NCBI RefSeq assembly: GCF_032911225.1
Contig: NZ_CP136600.1
Span: 2,294,001 to 2,358,000, forward strand
Direction: 5' to 3'
Source: Thalassotalea fonticola
Lineage (GTDB): Bacteria > Pseudomonadota > Gammaproteobacteria > Enterobacterales > Alteromonadaceae
DNA length: 64,000 nt
Each line of letters starts with the position of its first letter. Within the stretch, counting starts at the first letter, position 1. Of the stretch, positions 62,423 to 64,000 are shown in pieces. Both the position numbers and the translations under genes were made by a program. The notes under the pieces are model-generated. The model had not been told where the DNA came from. It searched no databases and worked only from the letters and a program-made list of their open reading frames with translations.

Positions 62423-63148
62423 TTATAGGAAATTTAACCTCTCAAATTTAAAACTTTTACCTTCTGTAACCTTTGATAAAGCTATCAACTGAGATACGGT
62501 AACAAACTGATACCCATGCTCTTGCCAAAGTGGTAATAGTATTTTTAAAGCGTTCAGAGTATGTTGCCGCTCATGCATTAAAATAATATCGCCACTTTTA
62601 ATGTCTGCTGATAATTTTTTCACTATAGCGCTAACCGCAACGTTCTTTTTGGCATCTTTAGCCATCACAGAAGCACTAACAAGCAGTAATTGATTATCGA
62701 TTAATAGCTGTTTAACTGAGTCACTTTTCTTCAAAAATGGGGCACGAAACAATGTCGGTTTAATGCCAAGTGATTTTACTTGTTGCTGAAACTGTTGTAT
62801 CTCCAGTTTCTGTTGGTCAGTTGTTAACTCGACAAGATTTTTGTGAGACCAAGAATGATTACCTATCTCATGTCCAGCAGCAATTACTAACTTGGTAATG
62901 TCTGAATGTTGTTTTACCTTTTTACCAACACTAAAAAATGTTGCTTTGGCTTGGTACTTTTCTAGCAAAGATAAAAATTGTGGAGTTATACCTTGTACGG
63001 GGCCATCATCAAATGTCAACGCAATAAACTTGCTCGAATGACCTTTTACTTTGACATGTGTTAACACTTCTTCGGCTATTGCACTGCCACTACAAGCAAT
63101 AACAATGACCATAACCTGTAATAAAAAAACTCTCAGCCATACTTTCAT
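62423..63148 (-). CDS. CE4 polysaccharide deacetylase
   Basis: A signal sequence with possible lipobox VIAC (Cys19) precedes the NodB domain. 'ALTFDDGP' (D47, D48) is motif 1, 'IGNHSWSH' (H98, H102) completes the metal triad, 'RAPFLK' corresponds to motif 3, and 'IILMHER' replaces the usual LxH ending. CE4 enzymes remove N- or O-acetyl groups from chitin-like glycans, peptidoglycan or xylan; xylan is favoured by the GH10 neighbour. I chose ATG 63148 with GAGAG upstream; 63163 is also possible. It starts 32 bp after the end of the partial GH10 gene, so the three minus-strand genes form one operon entering from outside the window. Confidence 0.85.
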   Translation of the reverse strand: MKVWLRVFLLQVMVIVIACSGSAIAEEVLTHVKVKGHSSKFIALTFDDGPVQGITPQFLSLLEKYQAKATFFSVGKKVKQHSDITKLVIAAGHEIGNHSWSHKNLVELTTDQQKLEIQQFQQQVKSLGIKPTLFRAPFLKKSDSVKQLLIDNQLLLVSASVMAKDAKKNVAVSAIVKKLSADIKSGDIILMHERQHTLNALKILLPLWQEHGYQFVTVSQLIALSKVTEGKSFKFERLNFL

Positions 63149-63180
63149 CTTACTAGCTCTCATCTTAAAGAATAACTATC

Positions 63181-63999
63181 TTATTCAGTATAATTCGGTA
63201 GTCGTAAAGTTATTCCAGAACTGCCGTTAACCCATTCAAATTCGACATTTTCATCAGGGAAGCCTTCAACAGAAATAGTTGCTAAGTATTTGCCTTTAAA
63301 ACCGGTAAAGTCTAATTCACCATCTCGATTGAACCAACTAAGCACATCTGTATGCCAATGTTTTTTTACCATATATAACCAGGTTTTGCCGCGTAAGTTA
63401 GGGCTACCGTCTAACTCTACGATATACTTATTTTCCCCATCATTTTTATCAAAGAACGTCCACACTAAAATATCGGTGACATTTTCTTTACTGAAATAAA
63501 CACTCATCACCCGCTCAGTCATCAAGGCCCGTTCAAACTCCGTAGTTATATGCTCCGCTTTCATTTCAAATTCAGTTGCGGCTATCGGTAATTGATATTT
63601 ATCAAAATAGCTTAACCGTTGATACATGGTTTCAGCATCAAGTAGCTCGCCATTAGCAAGTTTACCAAATCGACTTTGAAAGCCAAGCGCTTCCAGTGGC
63701 CCATCATTATCAAGAATAGAGAGCATATCCGATTCGAATATTTTCATTTTATCTGTTGCGATTTCAGGTGCAGTTGCAATTGCTGTATCTGAGATCACCC
63801 GGTTTTCATTCAAGTATAAAGTTGCGCTAGGATTTTTAACGTGTTGTTTAGCTAACTTAAACCAGTTTGCTTCTTCTTGCTCACAAAGTGGAATTGCCCC
63901 TTTTCTACTATCACAATATGTGTTTTGTACATCTTGTTTTCCGCGAATTTCATTAGCTACGTCCCATTCTTCAACATCCCATTTGGCCGCCCAATCTTT
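63181..63999 (-). CDS. GH10 family enzyme, C-terminal part (5' end beyond the window)
   Basis: The minus-strand frame is open from base 63999 to the stop at 63181. It contains the GH10 acid/base motif 'EEWDVANEIRG' near the window edge, 'LYLNENRVI' (the strand after it), nucleophile 'IAATEFEMK' and the late 'ILVWTFFDKND'. A C-terminal beta domain ('GELDFTGFKGKYLATI') resembles that of the GH10 at 55090. It is the third GH10 protein of the window and clearly different from the other two. Signal peptide and N-terminal domains are not visible. It probably heads an operon with CE4 and the esterase. Confidence 0.8.
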   Translation of the reverse strand, partial: KDWAAKWDVEEWDVANEIRGKQDVQNTYCDSRKGAIPLCEQEEANWFKLAKQHVKNPSATLYLNENRVISDTAIATAPEIATDKMKIFESDMLSILDNDGPLEALGFQSRFGKLANGELLDAETMYQRLSYFDKYQLPIAATEFEMKAEHITTEFERALMTERVMSVYFSKENVTDILVWTFFDKNDGENKYIVELDGSPNLRGKTWLYMVKKHWHTDVLSWFNRDGELDFTGFKGKYLATISVEGFPDENVEFEWVNGSSGITLRLPNYTE

Positions 64000-64000
64000 A

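Overview
The window is AT-rich DNA from a marine gammaproteobacterium, most likely Alteromonadales close to Colwelliaceae. This is inferred from two GlyGly-CTERM surface-protein tails, DUF2986, DUF3541, VF530 and YbaM family genes, an octaheme cytochrome c, and a sulfatase-rich polysaccharide locus. No rRNA, tRNA, CRISPR array or intact transposase was seen.

Layout: (1) 1-4.0 kb, background chromosome: tail of a surface protein, a small membrane protein, a diguanylate cyclase, a VF530 protein and RNase HI. (2) 4.1-34.8 kb, first part of a polysaccharide utilisation locus: GH10, two FucP-like MFS permeases, two paralogous LacI regulators, four sulfatases, two GH3 enzymes, an SGNH esterase, a 1045-aa surface protein, a TonB-dependent receptor (TBDR) with a cysteine-framed leucine-rich-repeat lipoprotein, and an EF-hand protein. 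A seven-repeat propeller gene coupled to a 58-aa secreted peptide (18.5-20.4 kb) sits inside it. (3) 34.9-50.7 kb, a non-catabolic block: topoisomerase III, an Lrp regulator facing a PrnB-like/kynureninase-like gene pair, a six-gene envelope operon (retropepsin-like protease, inactive transglutaminase-7TM protein, ATP-grasp ligase, M3 peptidase, two DUF3541), a structured MITE-like element, YbaM, a lytic transglycosylase and an octaheme cytochrome. (4) 50.8-64 kb, second part of the locus: DUF1501/DUF1800 pair, sulfatase, GH10, CE2-like esterase, GH29, sulfatase, alpha/beta esterase, CE4 deacetylase and the 3' part of a third GH10.

The locus encodes import by the TBDR and MFS permeases, desulfation by six Cys-type S1 sulfatases, deacetylation by SGNH/CE2, CE4 and alpha/beta esterases, backbone cleavage by GH10 enzymes, and trimming by GH3 and GH29. 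A sulfated, acetylated, xylan-like and possibly fucosylated glycan is the best inference for the substrate. No sulfatase-maturing enzyme is present in the window.

The main new observation is a shared 16-bp palindrome, roughly TTGAYAACGNTGTCAA with a central CG typical of LacI-family operators. It occurs at eight places, in front of nearly every transcription unit of the locus, including the sulfatase at 53.6 kb that lies about 20 kb from the rest. It usually overlaps the -35 box. At 31.84 kb it sits in a 44-bp near-perfect palindrome that forms a symmetric divergent promoter. A second repeated motif (TGTAAA-N4-TGTAAA) lies next to several of these operators and may be the site of a second regulator.
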